From JAUMBM01 sp964441755 (lineage in GTDB: Bacteria > Bacteroidota > Bacteroidia > Chitinophagales > Saprospiraceae), in NCBI GenBank assembly GCA_964441755.1, contig CAYTVG010000027.1:1-41027 (forward strand): DNA of 41,027 nucleotides, read 5' to 3'. Each line of letters begins with the position of its first letter. Position 1 is the first letter of the stretch. Positions 26,694 to 34,826 of the stretch are shown piece after piece. A model generated the notes under the pieces. It had not been told where the DNA came from and ran no database searches. It saw only the letters and a program-made list of their open reading frames with translations. A program made the translations under genes and the position numbers.

Positions 26694-27725
26694 ATGCCTG
26701 CCAAAATCGCCGTTCTTCTTGTCTCTGACCAAGCCATGCCCAATGTGTTGTTTATTAAGCAATTTGGGCCTTTTGATCAATTTGTGTTTATCACTACGGA
26801 GCAGATGGTGCGCCTGGATAAGGCCAGGGATATCATCACTGCCCTCGATATCAGCGGTGTGCAGACCGACTATCTGCAGATTGACCCCGAAAATCTCAAC
26901 AAGGCGTATCTGTCTATCGAAACGCTGGAGCTCATGCCTGCGGCTGACTACCACGTCAACCTCACCTGCGGCACCAAGATGATGGTACTGGCCGCTTTTG
27001 CCTTTTTTCAGCACTATGCCAATGCGCGGCTTTACTACCTGCCTATCAATGCCGCTTATTTTACCTGCATACAGCCTGCGCAGGAAGAGATACCCATCAC
27101 CGTGAGCGTGTCTGTACAGACCTATTTGCGCGCCTACGGTACTGTCATACAGGAGCATACCCACGACTGGCGGCGGTGGGTCGACAAGTCTAAGGATGTC
27201 ATGAGAGCGCTGCGCGGGCAGCTGCCGGCGGGGCATGCCCGGCAGCTGATCCGTTGGACGCGGGGTGAGGACAATGAGCAGCTCTCCATACCCGAGCGGC
27301 AGTTTTATGCCGGCATCTGGCTGGAGGTGTGGATAGCCGACCGCATTGCCGGTTTGCTGCGCCTTGACAATGATGCCATCATGGTGGGCGCCAAGCTCAA
27401 CAAGAGAGACAGCAAAAAGGAGCATTTCTATGAGTACGATGTGATTTTCATCTACCAAAACAGGTTCTATACCGCTGAATGCAAGTACTTTAACCGGCAT
27501 CAGTTTACCTACGCCAAGATCCGGGAAGAGCTTTTCAAATACGCTACCACCACCCGGCAGTTTGGGATCAATGCCAAGTCGCTGTTTTTTTCGGCCAACA
27601 AGATACCTGACTTCAACAAGGAGATCCGTGCGCGCTGCGAGCTGCTGCAGCTCGACTTTCCGGCCGATATTGACGTCATCAATGACGATCAGCAGTTGCT
27701 CCGTTTTTTGAAAGTTCAGTTGTAG
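26694..27725 (+). CDS. card1: Second Card1/Can2-type CARF-domain nuclease (DUF1887 family)
   Basis: 343 residues, colinear with the first copy but divergent. The CARF start is IAVLLVSDQAMPN (5-17). The ligand-loop motif is NLTCGTKMMV (89-98), at exactly the same residue numbers as in the first protein, but with Cys in place of the second-position Gly of the TGGTK motif. The nuclease core is EYDVIFIY with Asp249 followed by AECK with Glu262 and Lys264, the same 13- and 2-residue spacing as in the first protein. All catalytic residues are retained. It should be a cyclic-oligoadenylate-activated nuclease; ligand choice may differ from that of its neighbour. It lies on the leader side of array 2, while the first copy lies on the distal side of array 1. 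Confidence 0.87.
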   Translation: MPAKIAVLLVSDQAMPNVLFIKQFGPFDQFVFITTEQMVRLDKARDIITALDISGVQTDYLQIDPENLNKAYLSIETLELMPAADYHVNLTCGTKMMVLAAFAFFQHYANARLYYLPINAAYFTCIQPAQEEIPITVSVSVQTYLRAYGTVIQEHTHDWRRWVDKSKDVMRALRGQLPAGHARQLIRWTRGEDNEQLSIPERQFYAGIWLEVWIADRIAGLLRLDNDAIMVGAKLNKRDSKKEHFYEYDVIFIYQNRFYTAECKYFNRHQFTYAKIREELFKYATTTRQFGINAKSLFFSANKIPDFNKEIRARCELLQLDFPADIDVINDDQQLLRFLKVQL

Positions 27726-28067
27726 GTTTTTTTTGATGCAAGCTCGGCGGCGGGTGGTTGCTGAGGTACAGGATGACTGTCGTACAGGCCGAGTTCGCAG
27801 GTTTGTGCACAGCCTTGCAGCCGGCCGCTAACATCCGTCAAATTTGGGTGGCCTGCAGTGCGCAAAGGCTACAGGCGCACCGCTACAACCGGCTGATACA
27901 AAACCATGGATGCGCCTTTCGTGAATCTGCCATGCACAGTACTCACGGGCATGAAGTTTGCAACAACCCGCAAATTCCAATCACCCGTAGCGGCAGGTGT
28001 ATTTCCGTAAAAAGCATGGCCGGAGCGTTGCTGTTTGCCTGCAGGCAGGTCAGCCGGATCTACGCTT
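27726..28067. other. Intergenic region without a recognised feature
   Basis: Between the second CARF nuclease and a small membrane protein gene. No convincing ORF, RNA gene or strong hairpin is seen. The short inverted repeat GCCTGCAGGC occurs near 28039. This is the right border of the defence island. Confidence 0.6.
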
Positions 28068-28502
28068 TCAGGCCACCTTCGGGCTTGCGCCCGTCCGCGT
28101 GGCCAGCCGCCACCCAAGGTAGCTCATGGGCAGGTAGGCGCCCAGCAGGTCGGCTGCGATAAACCAGGCGGGGGTGGGCAGCATGCGCACCATGTCTATG
28201 CCGCCCCACAGGAAAAAGCTGCCGATGAGCATCGCCCAGAGCAGCTTTTTGTAGACGGCCAGGCGGGCGGCCAGCCAGGCGCCTGCAAGGCTGCCGAGGG
28301 CGTGGGCCAGCCAGGGCATGACAAAGTGCTGCGGCTGCAGCAGGGGCATGGCGGCGGCCAGGCCTTCGGGCGTCTGCATGTCGGCGCCTGCCGGCGGGGG
28401 GATGATGTAGGGGCCTATCGTTATCAGCGCCATGTTGACGAGCATGCCGAGCAGGGCGCCGGCGGCTACGGCGAGTGTGTTTTTGAGTACGGGGTGCAGC
28501 AT
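28068..28502 (-). CDS. Small membrane protein, four predicted transmembrane segments
   Basis: 144 residues from the ATG at 28502. Four hydrophobic segments are visible: about 8-32 (LAVAAGALLGMLVNMALITI), 60-84, 88-108 (LWAMLIGSFFLWGGIDMVRM) and 111-134. The short charged C-terminal tail suggests an inner-membrane protein. Similar small proteins of unknown role are common in Bacteroidota. It is transcribed away from the hydrolase gene that follows. No function can be assigned. Confidence 0.7.
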   Translation of the reverse strand: MLHPVLKNTLAVAAGALLGMLVNMALITIGPYIIPPPAGADMQTPEGLAAAMPLLQPQHFVMPWLAHALGSLAGAWLAARLAVYKKLLWAMLIGSFFLWGGIDMVRMLPTPAWFIAADLLGAYLPMSYLGWRLATRTGASPKVA

Positions 28503-28607
28503 CGTGTGTGTGATTTTGAGCGCCCAAAGGCGACTGAATGTCGGGAGTAAGGTACGAAATTCCGGGCATTCTGTCGGTAGCCCGGGAGCTGAAGTTTTAT
28601 TTTTTGC

Positions 28608-28615
28608 TACCTTTG
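28608..28615 (+). promoter_or_regulatory. Candidate Bacteroidota -7 element before the serine hydrolase gene
   Basis: TACCTTTG fits TAnnTTTG and lies 41 bp before the ATG at 28657. No clear TTG -33 element is seen at the expected distance, so this is tentative. Confidence 0.4.
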
Positions 28616-28656
28616 GAGGGAGGGCTGCTTTTTCTCCATCACCTATACTGAGCTGT

Positions 28657-29700
28657 ATGAAAGATTACGCCGGCATACTTCAATCACTGCTAGACAAGGC
28701 CGTTGACCAACGCCGGGTATTTGGTACCGCCTTTGCGCTCCGGCAGGGCGATGTGCACTGGCAGGGTACTGCCGGCGACCTCAGGGGCGAACGGCCTTTT
28801 TTTATTGCCAGCACCACCAAACTTTTTACGACCACCCGCATCCTGCAGCTGCGGGCCGAAGGCCGGCTGCAGCTCGATGACCGGCTGGTTGACTATGCTG
28901 ATCCTGCGCTTGTGCAGGGGCTGCACCGCTGGCGGGGCCGCGACCTGACCTCCGACATAACCATTGGCCAGCTGCTGGGGCACCGGTCGGGGCTGCCCGA
29001 TTATTTTCAGGACAAGGCGCCTGGCGGCAAAAGCCTCGAGCAGGCGCTGCTGGGCGGCAGCGACCTGTCGTGGTCGCCGGAAGAAGCCCTGGCGCGAACG
29101 CGCGGGCTCGAGCCCCGCTTTGCGCCCGGCACGCCCGGACGGGCTCACTATTCCGATGCCAACTACCAGTTGCTGGGCCACCTCATCGAGCGCATCAGCG
29201 GGCAGGCCTATGCCGACGGCTGTCGACAGCATATTTTTGACCCGCTGCAGCTCAAGCAGACCTATATATACCAGCACGCTGCTGACGAGCGCCCCCTGCA
29301 CCTCTACTACCGCCGGCAGCCGCTGCACATCCCTCGTGCCATGGTATCTTTTGGCCCTGACGGCGGCGGCGTCTCTACGGCGGCGGAGCTCCTCCGCTTT
29401 CTGGAAGCATTCTTTGGCGGTCGCCTGTTTCCGGCTGCTTATCCGGGCGAACTGCAGCAGTGGGCGCGCATCTTTTTTCCCCTGCAGGCCGGCATAGGCA
29501 TCCACCGCTTCCGGCTGCCCTGGATTTTCAACCCCTTCGGTACGGTGCCTGCCTTCCTCGGGCATTCGGGCCTGTCCGGCGCCCTCGCTTTTTACAGCCC
29601 TGCCCGACAACTTTTTATTGCCGGGACGATCAACCAGGTAGCGCAGCCCGATCTGTCGTTCAGGCTGATGATACGGCTTGCGCAGGTTGTAGCCCACTGA
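28657..29700 (+). CDS. Serine hydrolase of the beta-lactamase (class C / PBP4-like) superfamily
   Basis: 347 residues from the ATG at 28657; the frame is open further upstream, but that stretch is intergenic. The nucleophile motif is S52-T-T-K55 (FFIASTTKLF). The second motif region is YSDANYQLLG (Tyr165), with Asp where most relatives have Asn. The third is GHSGLSGAL, an H-x-G type KTG equivalent. GQLLGHRSGLPDYF is typical of Bacteroidota members. No signal peptide is seen at this start, so it may be cytoplasmic. The substrate could be a D-Ala peptide or ester; sequence does not decide. The next gene starts 30 bp downstream, so the two probably form an operon. Confidence 0.88.
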   Translation: MKDYAGILQSLLDKAVDQRRVFGTAFALRQGDVHWQGTAGDLRGERPFFIASTTKLFTTTRILQLRAEGRLQLDDRLVDYADPALVQGLHRWRGRDLTSDITIGQLLGHRSGLPDYFQDKAPGGKSLEQALLGGSDLSWSPEEALARTRGLEPRFAPGTPGRAHYSDANYQLLGHLIERISGQAYADGCRQHIFDPLQLKQTYIYQHAADERPLHLYYRRQPLHIPRAMVSFGPDGGGVSTAAELLRFLEAFFGGRLFPAAYPGELQQWARIFFPLQAGIGIHRFRLPWIFNPFGTVPAFLGHSGLSGALAFYSPARQLFIAGTINQVAQPDLSFRLMIRLAQVVAH

Positions 29701-29730
29701 CAACCAACTCAAAGCGTCAAATTCATCCAC

Positions 29731-31245
29731 ATGCAACAAATACTAACCGTACTTTTCACCCTCAGCCTGCTAGCGCCGGCGGCAGCCCAGCGCATCAGCC
29801 AGGCGCAGCTCGACTACCACAGCCGCGCCAGCCTCGACGAATTTCGCGAGCTGCTGGCGCTGGCCAACGATGCCCACTTTCCGGCGCAAATAGCGGCCAA
29901 CATAGCCTGGTGCGAAAAGGCTTTTCCGCGCCGCGGCTTTCGCCTGCAGCGGCTGGAGACCGCCACGCAGCCCCTGCTGCTGGCCGAGCGGCGCAGCAGC
30001 CTGCCCGACGCACCTACGGTGCTTGCCTACCTGCAGATGGACGGGCAGCCGGTAGACGCCAGCCAGTGGGACCAGCCCAGCCCCTGGGAGGCGACCCTCA
30101 AAAAGCCGGTGGAAGGCGAAGGCTGGGTGACCATCGACTGGTCGAGCCTGCAGGGGTCCATCGACCCCGACTGGCGCATCTTCGCCCGCTCGGCGGCCGA
30201 TGCCAAGGGGCCGGTGATGATGCTGCTGGCCGCTTTTGACGCCCTCGACGCGGCGGGAGCCCCCCTGCCCTACCATCTCAAAATCATCATCGACTTTGAG
30301 GAAGAACTTGGTTCGCCCCAACTCCCCGCCGCTGTTGAGCGCTACCGGGCGCAGCTCGCTGCCGACGCTTTTGTCATCTTCGACGGGCCGCCCCACCTGA
30401 GCAACGAGCCAACCCTCACCTTTGGCGCCCGCGGCATGGCAGAAGTGCGGCTGACCGTCTACGGCCCTACCTACCCCCAGCACAGCGGGCATTACGGCAA
30501 CTACTGCCCCAACCCCGCCCTGCGGCTGTCGCAGTTGCTGGCCGGCATGAAAGACGAGCAGGGGCGGGTGCTGGTGCCGGGCTTTTACGAAGGGGTGACC
30601 ATCAGCGAGCAGGACCGGCGCGAGATGGCGCTGGTGCCCGATGATGAAGCCTATATGCGCGCCAAGCTAGGCATTGCGGCTGCCGACCGCGTGGGAGAGA
30701 GTTACCAGGCGTCGCTGCAGTACCCGTCGCTCAACATCCGCGGCCTGTCGGCCGGCTGGACGGGCGATGAGGTGCGCACCATCATACCGGCTACCGCTAC
30801 TGCCGAGATCGACATCCGGCTGGTCGAGAGCAGCGAGCCCGACAGCCTGCTGCAGCGGCTGCGGCGGCATATTGAGCAGCAGGGCTATGTGGTGCTCGAC
30901 CGTGCGCCCAACAGCCGCGAGCGGCTGCAGCATGACAAGCTGTGCCGCTTCGACTACAGCGTCGCCTACCGCGCCTTTCGGACGCCGCTGGATGCGCCCG
31001 TAGGCCGCTGGCTTTCGGACGCCCTCGAGGGCGCCCTGGGCCGCCCGCCCATCAAGCTGCGCACCCTGGGCGGCAGCATCCCCATCTCCCCTTTTGTGTC
31101 GGCCCTGCAGCTGCCTGCGGTCATTGTGCCCACCGTCAATCCCGACAACAACCAGCACAGTCCCAACGAGAACCTCCGCCTCGGCAATTATTTTGCGGGG
31201 GTAAAAATCATCGCGGCCATCCTGCAGGCGCCTTTGCGTTTGTGA
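29731..31245 (+). CDS. Secreted M20-family metallopeptidase-like protein
   Basis: 504 residues with a signal peptide (MQQILTVLFTLSLLAPAAAQ). The M20/M28-type layout is seen: ARSAADAKGPVMMLLAAFDA (metal-bridging Asp and Lys-Gly), then IDFEEELGSP (catalytic and metal-binding Glu pair), and near the end NQHSPNE (metal-binding His). The first zinc-ligand motif, normally GHxDVVP, is YLQMDGQPVD, so the His is not conserved while the Asp is. It may use a shifted ligand or have altered activity. The dimerisation domain is visible as GARGMAEVRLTVYGP at about 240. Probable role: periplasmic dipeptidase or peptidase. Likely cotranscribed with the upstream serine hydrolase. Confidence 0.85.
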   Translation: MQQILTVLFTLSLLAPAAAQRISQAQLDYHSRASLDEFRELLALANDAHFPAQIAANIAWCEKAFPRRGFRLQRLETATQPLLLAERRSSLPDAPTVLAYLQMDGQPVDASQWDQPSPWEATLKKPVEGEGWVTIDWSSLQGSIDPDWRIFARSAADAKGPVMMLLAAFDALDAAGAPLPYHLKIIIDFEEELGSPQLPAAVERYRAQLAADAFVIFDGPPHLSNEPTLTFGARGMAEVRLTVYGPTYPQHSGHYGNYCPNPALRLSQLLAGMKDEQGRVLVPGFYEGVTISEQDRREMALVPDDEAYMRAKLGIAAADRVGESYQASLQYPSLNIRGLSAGWTGDEVRTIIPATATAEIDIRLVESSEPDSLLQRLRRHIEQQGYVVLDRAPNSRERLQHDKLCRFDYSVAYRAFRTPLDAPVGRWLSDALEGALGRPPIKLRTLGGSIPISPFVSALQLPAVIVPTVNPDNNQHSPNENLRLGNYFAGVKIIAAILQAPLRL

Positions 31246-31260
31246 AAAAAGGCGTTTTTT

Positions 31261-31327
31261 GCCTGCCTGCGGGCAGGCAGGCCATGCCGTAAAGCCAGCG
31301 CGCTGCAGCCGCTGGCTTTATTTTTTA
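31261..31327. terminator. Two hairpins with a T-run after the peptidase gene
   Basis: Hairpin 1 has arms GCCTGCCTGC (31261-31270) and its complement to 31282, a GC-rich repeat type that is common between Bacteroidota genes. Hairpin 2 has 11-bp arms TAAAGCCAGCG (31290-31300) with 31310-31320, followed by TTTTTT. The second one fits an intrinsic terminator. Confidence 0.8.
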
Positions 31328-31414
31328 TAAAAACCCAAAAACACAACAATAATTCCGCGATAAATCCTATATTGCAGTTAATTATACTTTTATCAAGTAA
31401 TAAATCAAAATAAT

Positions 31415-32254
31415 ATGTCAACGCCAATCAAGATTGTGCTTATGTTGCTGGCGTGGCTCCTATACTCGCTGACGGCCTACCAGGGCTGCGTGCGGCAGTG
31501 CTGCGAGGCGCCGGCGGCGGGCTTGTCGACGGAGGCCGACAGCAGCAGCCGGCTGCCGCTGGACTTTGGCTGGGGCGAAGCCGAGCCGCAGCGGCAGGCG
31601 GGCTATGCAGCCTGGCGCAGCCGCCTGCTGGCGGGGCAGCAGGCGGGCAGGCAGCTGGAGCTGACGGGCCTGTACTACGAGTCGGAGGCTGCGCCTGCCG
31701 GCTACGACAACCTGGGCTTTGCCCGGGCCGAGGCTGTCGCCCGGCTGTTGGCCGACTCCGTGCCGTCGGCCCGGCTGCGGCTGCGCGCCCGCGCGCTGGC
31801 CGACGATGCCGGGCAGCGCGACCGCCGTTTTGGGGCCATAGAGGCTGCCTGGAAGGAGGCAGCTGCGCCCGCGGAGGCGCAGGCGCCGGAGCAGGCGGAG
31901 GTCGAGCAGCTGGCTGACCGCACGATTATTCGTTTTCCCTACAACTCAGACCAGATGATTGCCGATCCGGTCATTGATGCCTATGTCGAGCGACTGGCCG
32001 GCCGGCTGGCCAAAAGCGGCGAGCGGGTGCAGCTGACGGGGCATACCGACAATGCCGGCGGGCCGGCCTACAACCAGCGGCTGGGGCAGCAGCGGGCTGA
32101 GGCCATCAAGCGGCTGCTCGTGGGCAAAGGGATTGAGGCGGCGCGCATCAGCACTGCCAGCAAGGGGCAGACGCAGCCGGTTGACAATAACACTTCTGAG
32201 GAGGGACGCCGCAACAATCGCCGTGTTGAACTCCGCATCGTGGCTGCCGACTGA
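31415..32254 (+). CDS. OmpA-family envelope protein with a degenerate internal copy of the OmpA-like domain
   Basis: 279 residues. An N-terminal hydrophobic segment (about 5-22) is a signal peptide or membrane anchor, followed by a Cys-rich stretch without a clear lipobox. The C-terminal domain (about 170-276) is a classic peptidoglycan-binding OmpA-like domain: IIRFPYNSDQ, LTGHTDNAGGPAYNQRLGQQ, RAEAIKRLL, then RNNRRVEL. The preceding part (about 85-140) aligns with it as ELTGLYYESEAAPAGYDN, LGFARAEAVARLL, but lacks the HTD residues. This suggests tandem duplication with decay. Role: anchoring the outer membrane or a complex to peptidoglycan. The next gene starts 42 bp later on the same strand. 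Confidence 0.85.
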   Translation: MSTPIKIVLMLLAWLLYSLTAYQGCVRQCCEAPAAGLSTEADSSSRLPLDFGWGEAEPQRQAGYAAWRSRLLAGQQAGRQLELTGLYYESEAAPAGYDNLGFARAEAVARLLADSVPSARLRLRARALADDAGQRDRRFGAIEAAWKEAAAPAEAQAPEQAEVEQLADRTIIRFPYNSDQMIADPVIDAYVERLAGRLAKSGERVQLTGHTDNAGGPAYNQRLGQQRAEAIKRLLVGKGIEAARISTASKGQTQPVDNNTSEEGRRNNRRVELRIVAAD

Positions 32255-32296
32255 GGCGGCCGGTTTTTTTTCACCAGACAAATATGCTTGCTGACT

Positions 32297-32998
32297 ATGG
32301 AAACCAATATGTACGATACGCTTCTTTTGCACAGCCCGGCGGGGCTGGCCTGCTGGTCGTGGTGGCTCTTTTCGCTGGGCGCCTTCCTGCTGGGCATCCT
32401 TCTCTACTGGCTGCTTTTTGGGCGACAATACAGCGGCCAGCTGGAGGCGGCCAACAAAGCTACTGATGATTACCACGCCCGCTTCGTCGAACTCGAGGCG
32501 GCGCATGCTACCCTGCGGTATCAGTTTGACGAGGAGATGAAGAGCATACTGCAGCTCAAAGCCAGCTTGCAGAAATGCGAAATTGATAAGTCTGTGCTCG
32601 AAGGCCGGCTGTCGCGGCTGCAGGCTGCGCAGGCAGCCGGGGAGCCGGCGGCACCGGCTGTGCCGGCCTACAGCCAGCTGTTTGCTGCCGACAATCTGCA
32701 GATTATCGAGGGGGTGGGCCCCAAGATGGAGGAGCTGCTCAAGGGCGCCGGCTATACCCACTGGGCGGAGCTGTCGGAAGCTACTTTCGAAAGCCTGCGC
32801 AGCCTGCTCGACGGGGCGGGCTACCAGTTTGCCAATCCGCACTCCTGGCCGCGACAGGCGCGGCTTGCCCATGAAAACAAGTGGGATGACCTGATAGAAT
32901 TCCAGGAATTCCTGAGTGCCGGGGAGGAAGGCAAAGGGGATATGGGGTCTTCGTCTAAGGTTAAAAAGCTGACAGATAAGCTGATGGGCGAAAAATAA
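32297..32998 (+). CDS. Membrane-anchored coiled-coil protein with a helix-hairpin-helix domain
   Basis: 233 residues from the ATG at 32297; a TTG three codons earlier is less likely. One transmembrane segment (WSWWLFSLGAFLLGILLYWL, about 21-40) is followed by a long coiled coil (about 45-110) and an Ala/Pro linker. A helix-hairpin-helix type domain follows: NLQIIEGVGPKMEELLKGAG at about 135-155, of the kind that binds DNA non-specifically. Such TM-coil-HhH proteins are often seen beside OmpA-like genes in Bacteroidota. The topology suggests the HhH domain lies in the cytoplasm. It probably forms an operon with the OmpA-like gene. Confidence 0.78.
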   Translation: METNMYDTLLLHSPAGLACWSWWLFSLGAFLLGILLYWLLFGRQYSGQLEAANKATDDYHARFVELEAAHATLRYQFDEEMKSILQLKASLQKCEIDKSVLEGRLSRLQAAQAAGEPAAPAVPAYSQLFAADNLQIIEGVGPKMEELLKGAGYTHWAELSEATFESLRSLLDGAGYQFANPHSWPRQARLAHENKWDDLIEFQEFLSAGEEGKGDMGSSSKVKKLTDKLMGEK

Positions 32999-33064
32999 GG
33001 CCGCGCTGCGGCCCGTCTGGTTTATTTTTTTTTGAAAAATCAGTCAGGCGGGCCGTATGTGTGC

Positions 33065-33072
33065 TATTTTTG
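33065..33072 (+). promoter_or_regulatory. Candidate Bacteroidota -7 element before the GH30 gene
   Basis: TATTTTTG (fits TAnnTTTG) ends 26 bp before the ATG at 33098. The same octamer stands at nearly the same distance before katG, which supports both calls. A matching -33 element at the usual distance is not evident. Confidence 0.5.
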
Positions 33073-33097
33073 ATGGCTTCAGCCATCTTATACGACT

Positions 33098-34498
33098 ATG
33101 CCATGGTATTTTCCGCTGCTGCTCAGCAGCTTCAGCATTTTTTCCTGCCAGCCGCCCGCGGCCGACACGCTCGGCCCGCAGCAAGTGCAGCAGCTCATCA
33201 CCGGCCGCGGGCAGCGGCTGCAACTGTCGGGCCTGTCTTTTTCCTCCGAAGGAGATGCGCGCCTGCCGCGGCTGCAGCCCGACACCAGCCGCCGCTACCA
33301 GCAGGTTGAGGGTTTTGGGTATACGCTCACGGGCGGCAGTGCGCAGCTGCTGTGGCAGCTCGAGCCCGCGGCGCGGCGGGCGCTGCTGCAGGAGCTGTTT
33401 GGCCGGCAGGCCGGGGCGCTGGGGGTGAGTTTTTTGCGGCTGAGCATGGGCGCCTCGGACCTCGATGAGCAGGTTTTTAGCTATGACGATCTGCCGCCCG
33501 GCCAGACCGACCCGGATTTGCGGTATTTCAGCCTGTCGAGGGATACGCTTTATCTGCTGCCGCTGCTGCGGGAGATACTGGCCATCCGGCCCGACATCGG
33601 GCTGATGGCTACGCCCTGGAGCGCGCCGGCCTGGATGAAATCCAGCCAAAGCAGCGTGGGCGGCAGCCTGCTGCCGGTTTTTTACGATGCGTATGCCCGC
33701 TACTTTGTGCGCTACCTGCAGGCGATGGCCGCCGAGGGCGTCCACATCCGGGCGGTGACTCCCCAAAACGAGCCGCAGCATGGCGGCAACAACCCCAGCA
33801 TGCTGATGAGCGCTGCGGAGCAGGCTGATTTTATCAAAAATCACCTGGGGCCTGCCCTGCGGGCGGCCGGGCTGCCGACGCGCATTATTATTTGGGACCA
33901 CAATTGCGACCAGCCCGATTTTCCGCTGCAGGTACTGAGCGATCCGGTGGCCCGCTCGTTTGTCGACGGGACAGCTTTTCATCTCTATGCGGGCGACATC
34001 AGTGCGCTCTCGGAGGTGCAGCGGGCGCATCCCGACAAGCATCTGTATTTCACGGAGCAGTGGACGGGTGCTGAGGGTGATTTTGTGGGCGACTTGCTGT
34101 GGCACAGCCGGCATGTCATCATCGGCAGTATGCGGCACTGGAGTCGCCTTGCGCTGGAATGGAACCTGGCCAATGATCCTTTTTACGGGCCGCATACGCC
34201 CGGTGGCTGCGAGAAGTGTAAGGGAGCGCTTACGATTGGGGGTGCTGCGGCTGTTGAGCGCAATGTGAGTTATTATGTCATTGGTCAGGTTGCCCGCTGG
34301 GTGGTGCCGGGTTCTGTGCGTATTCATACGGATGCGCCGGCGCAGCTGCCCAATGTGGCTTTTCTGCGGCCCGATGGCCGGCAGGTGCTGCTGGCGATGA
34401 ATGATAGCAGGCTGCCGCTGGCTTTTACTATAGAGACTGAGCGGGGCTGGATACTGACGGTGCTGCCTGCCGAGTCGGTTGGGAGCTGGATGTGGTGA
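33098..34498 (+). CDS. Glycoside hydrolase family 30 lipoprotein (glucosylceramidase-like)
   Basis: 466 residues. The N-terminal signal MPWYFPLLLSSFSIFSC has Cys17 in a plausible lipobox, so the enzyme is likely outer-membrane or surface anchored. The GH30 core is recognisable: QQVEGFGYTLTGGSA (about 68-82), LMATPWSAPAWMK (169-181), the acid/base Glu225 in TPQNEPQ, and the nucleophile Glu320 in YFTEQWTG. FHLYAGD (294-300) and EWNLANDP also fit. The C-terminal beta domain runs from about 400. Family members cleave beta-1,6- or beta-1,3-glucan or glucosylceramide; the exact substrate is open. The stop codon overlaps the first of a series of palindromes. Confidence 0.9.
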   Translation: MPWYFPLLLSSFSIFSCQPPAADTLGPQQVQQLITGRGQRLQLSGLSFSSEGDARLPRLQPDTSRRYQQVEGFGYTLTGGSAQLLWQLEPAARRALLQELFGRQAGALGVSFLRLSMGASDLDEQVFSYDDLPPGQTDPDLRYFSLSRDTLYLLPLLREILAIRPDIGLMATPWSAPAWMKSSQSSVGGSLLPVFYDAYARYFVRYLQAMAAEGVHIRAVTPQNEPQHGGNNPSMLMSAAEQADFIKNHLGPALRAAGLPTRIIIWDHNCDQPDFPLQVLSDPVARSFVDGTAFHLYAGDISALSEVQRAHPDKHLYFTEQWTGAEGDFVGDLLWHSRHVIIGSMRHWSRLALEWNLANDPFYGPHTPGGCEKCKGALTIGGAAAVERNVSYYVIGQVARWVVPGSVRIHTDAPAQLPNVAFLRPDGRQVLLAMNDSRLPLAFTIETERGWILTVLPAESVGSWMW

Positions 34499-34695
34499 TT
34501 CACATTCACTGCAAAGCAGTGAATGTGAATCGTTATATATTTTATTTTTATTTTTTTCAAAAATAAAATGCAGATGTGGTGATTAGCTTTTGCAGCGCGC
34601 TGCAAAAGCTAATCGAGCGTATTTGGGTTGTTTTGCGGCCTAAGCCGCAAAAAAGACATAGCTTCATGTTTATGGGTTTTTTCAAAACCCATAAA
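34497..34695. repeat. Series of five consecutive perfect or near-perfect palindromes
   Basis: Five inverted repeats follow each other: 34497-34531 (16-bp arms, loop AAA, overlapping the GH30 stop codon); 34539-34569 (11-bp AT-only arms); 34581-34614 (a perfect 34-bp palindrome, GATTAGCTTTTGCAGCG plus its complement); 34631-34652 (9-bp arms TTTTGCGGC); 34669-34695 (12-bp arms TTTATGGGTTTT). GATGTGGTGATT precedes both the first and the third. Some can serve as terminators for the GH30 mRNA. Confidence 0.85.
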
Positions 34696-34792
34696 TATGA
34701 ATAAAATTTCATGTATTGCTTTTGCCTATAGAGTATAAAGTAATAAAATAGCGGAAATGCGGAAAATCACTGAACATTCCCCCCCCTTCGCG

Positions 34793-34800
34793 TATTTTTG
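34793..34800 (+). promoter_or_regulatory. Candidate Bacteroidota -7 element before katG
   Basis: TATTTTTG fits TAnnTTTG and ends 26 bp before the katG ATG. No OxyR-like operator can be recognised with confidence. Confidence 0.5.
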
Positions 34801-34826
34801 TAAGCATACAAAAGCATTCGCATAGT

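Noticed and set aside
26310..27500. 396-residue minus-strand ORF
   Set aside because: Antisense shadow of the second CARF-nuclease gene; the plus-strand protein has conserved motifs, this one none.
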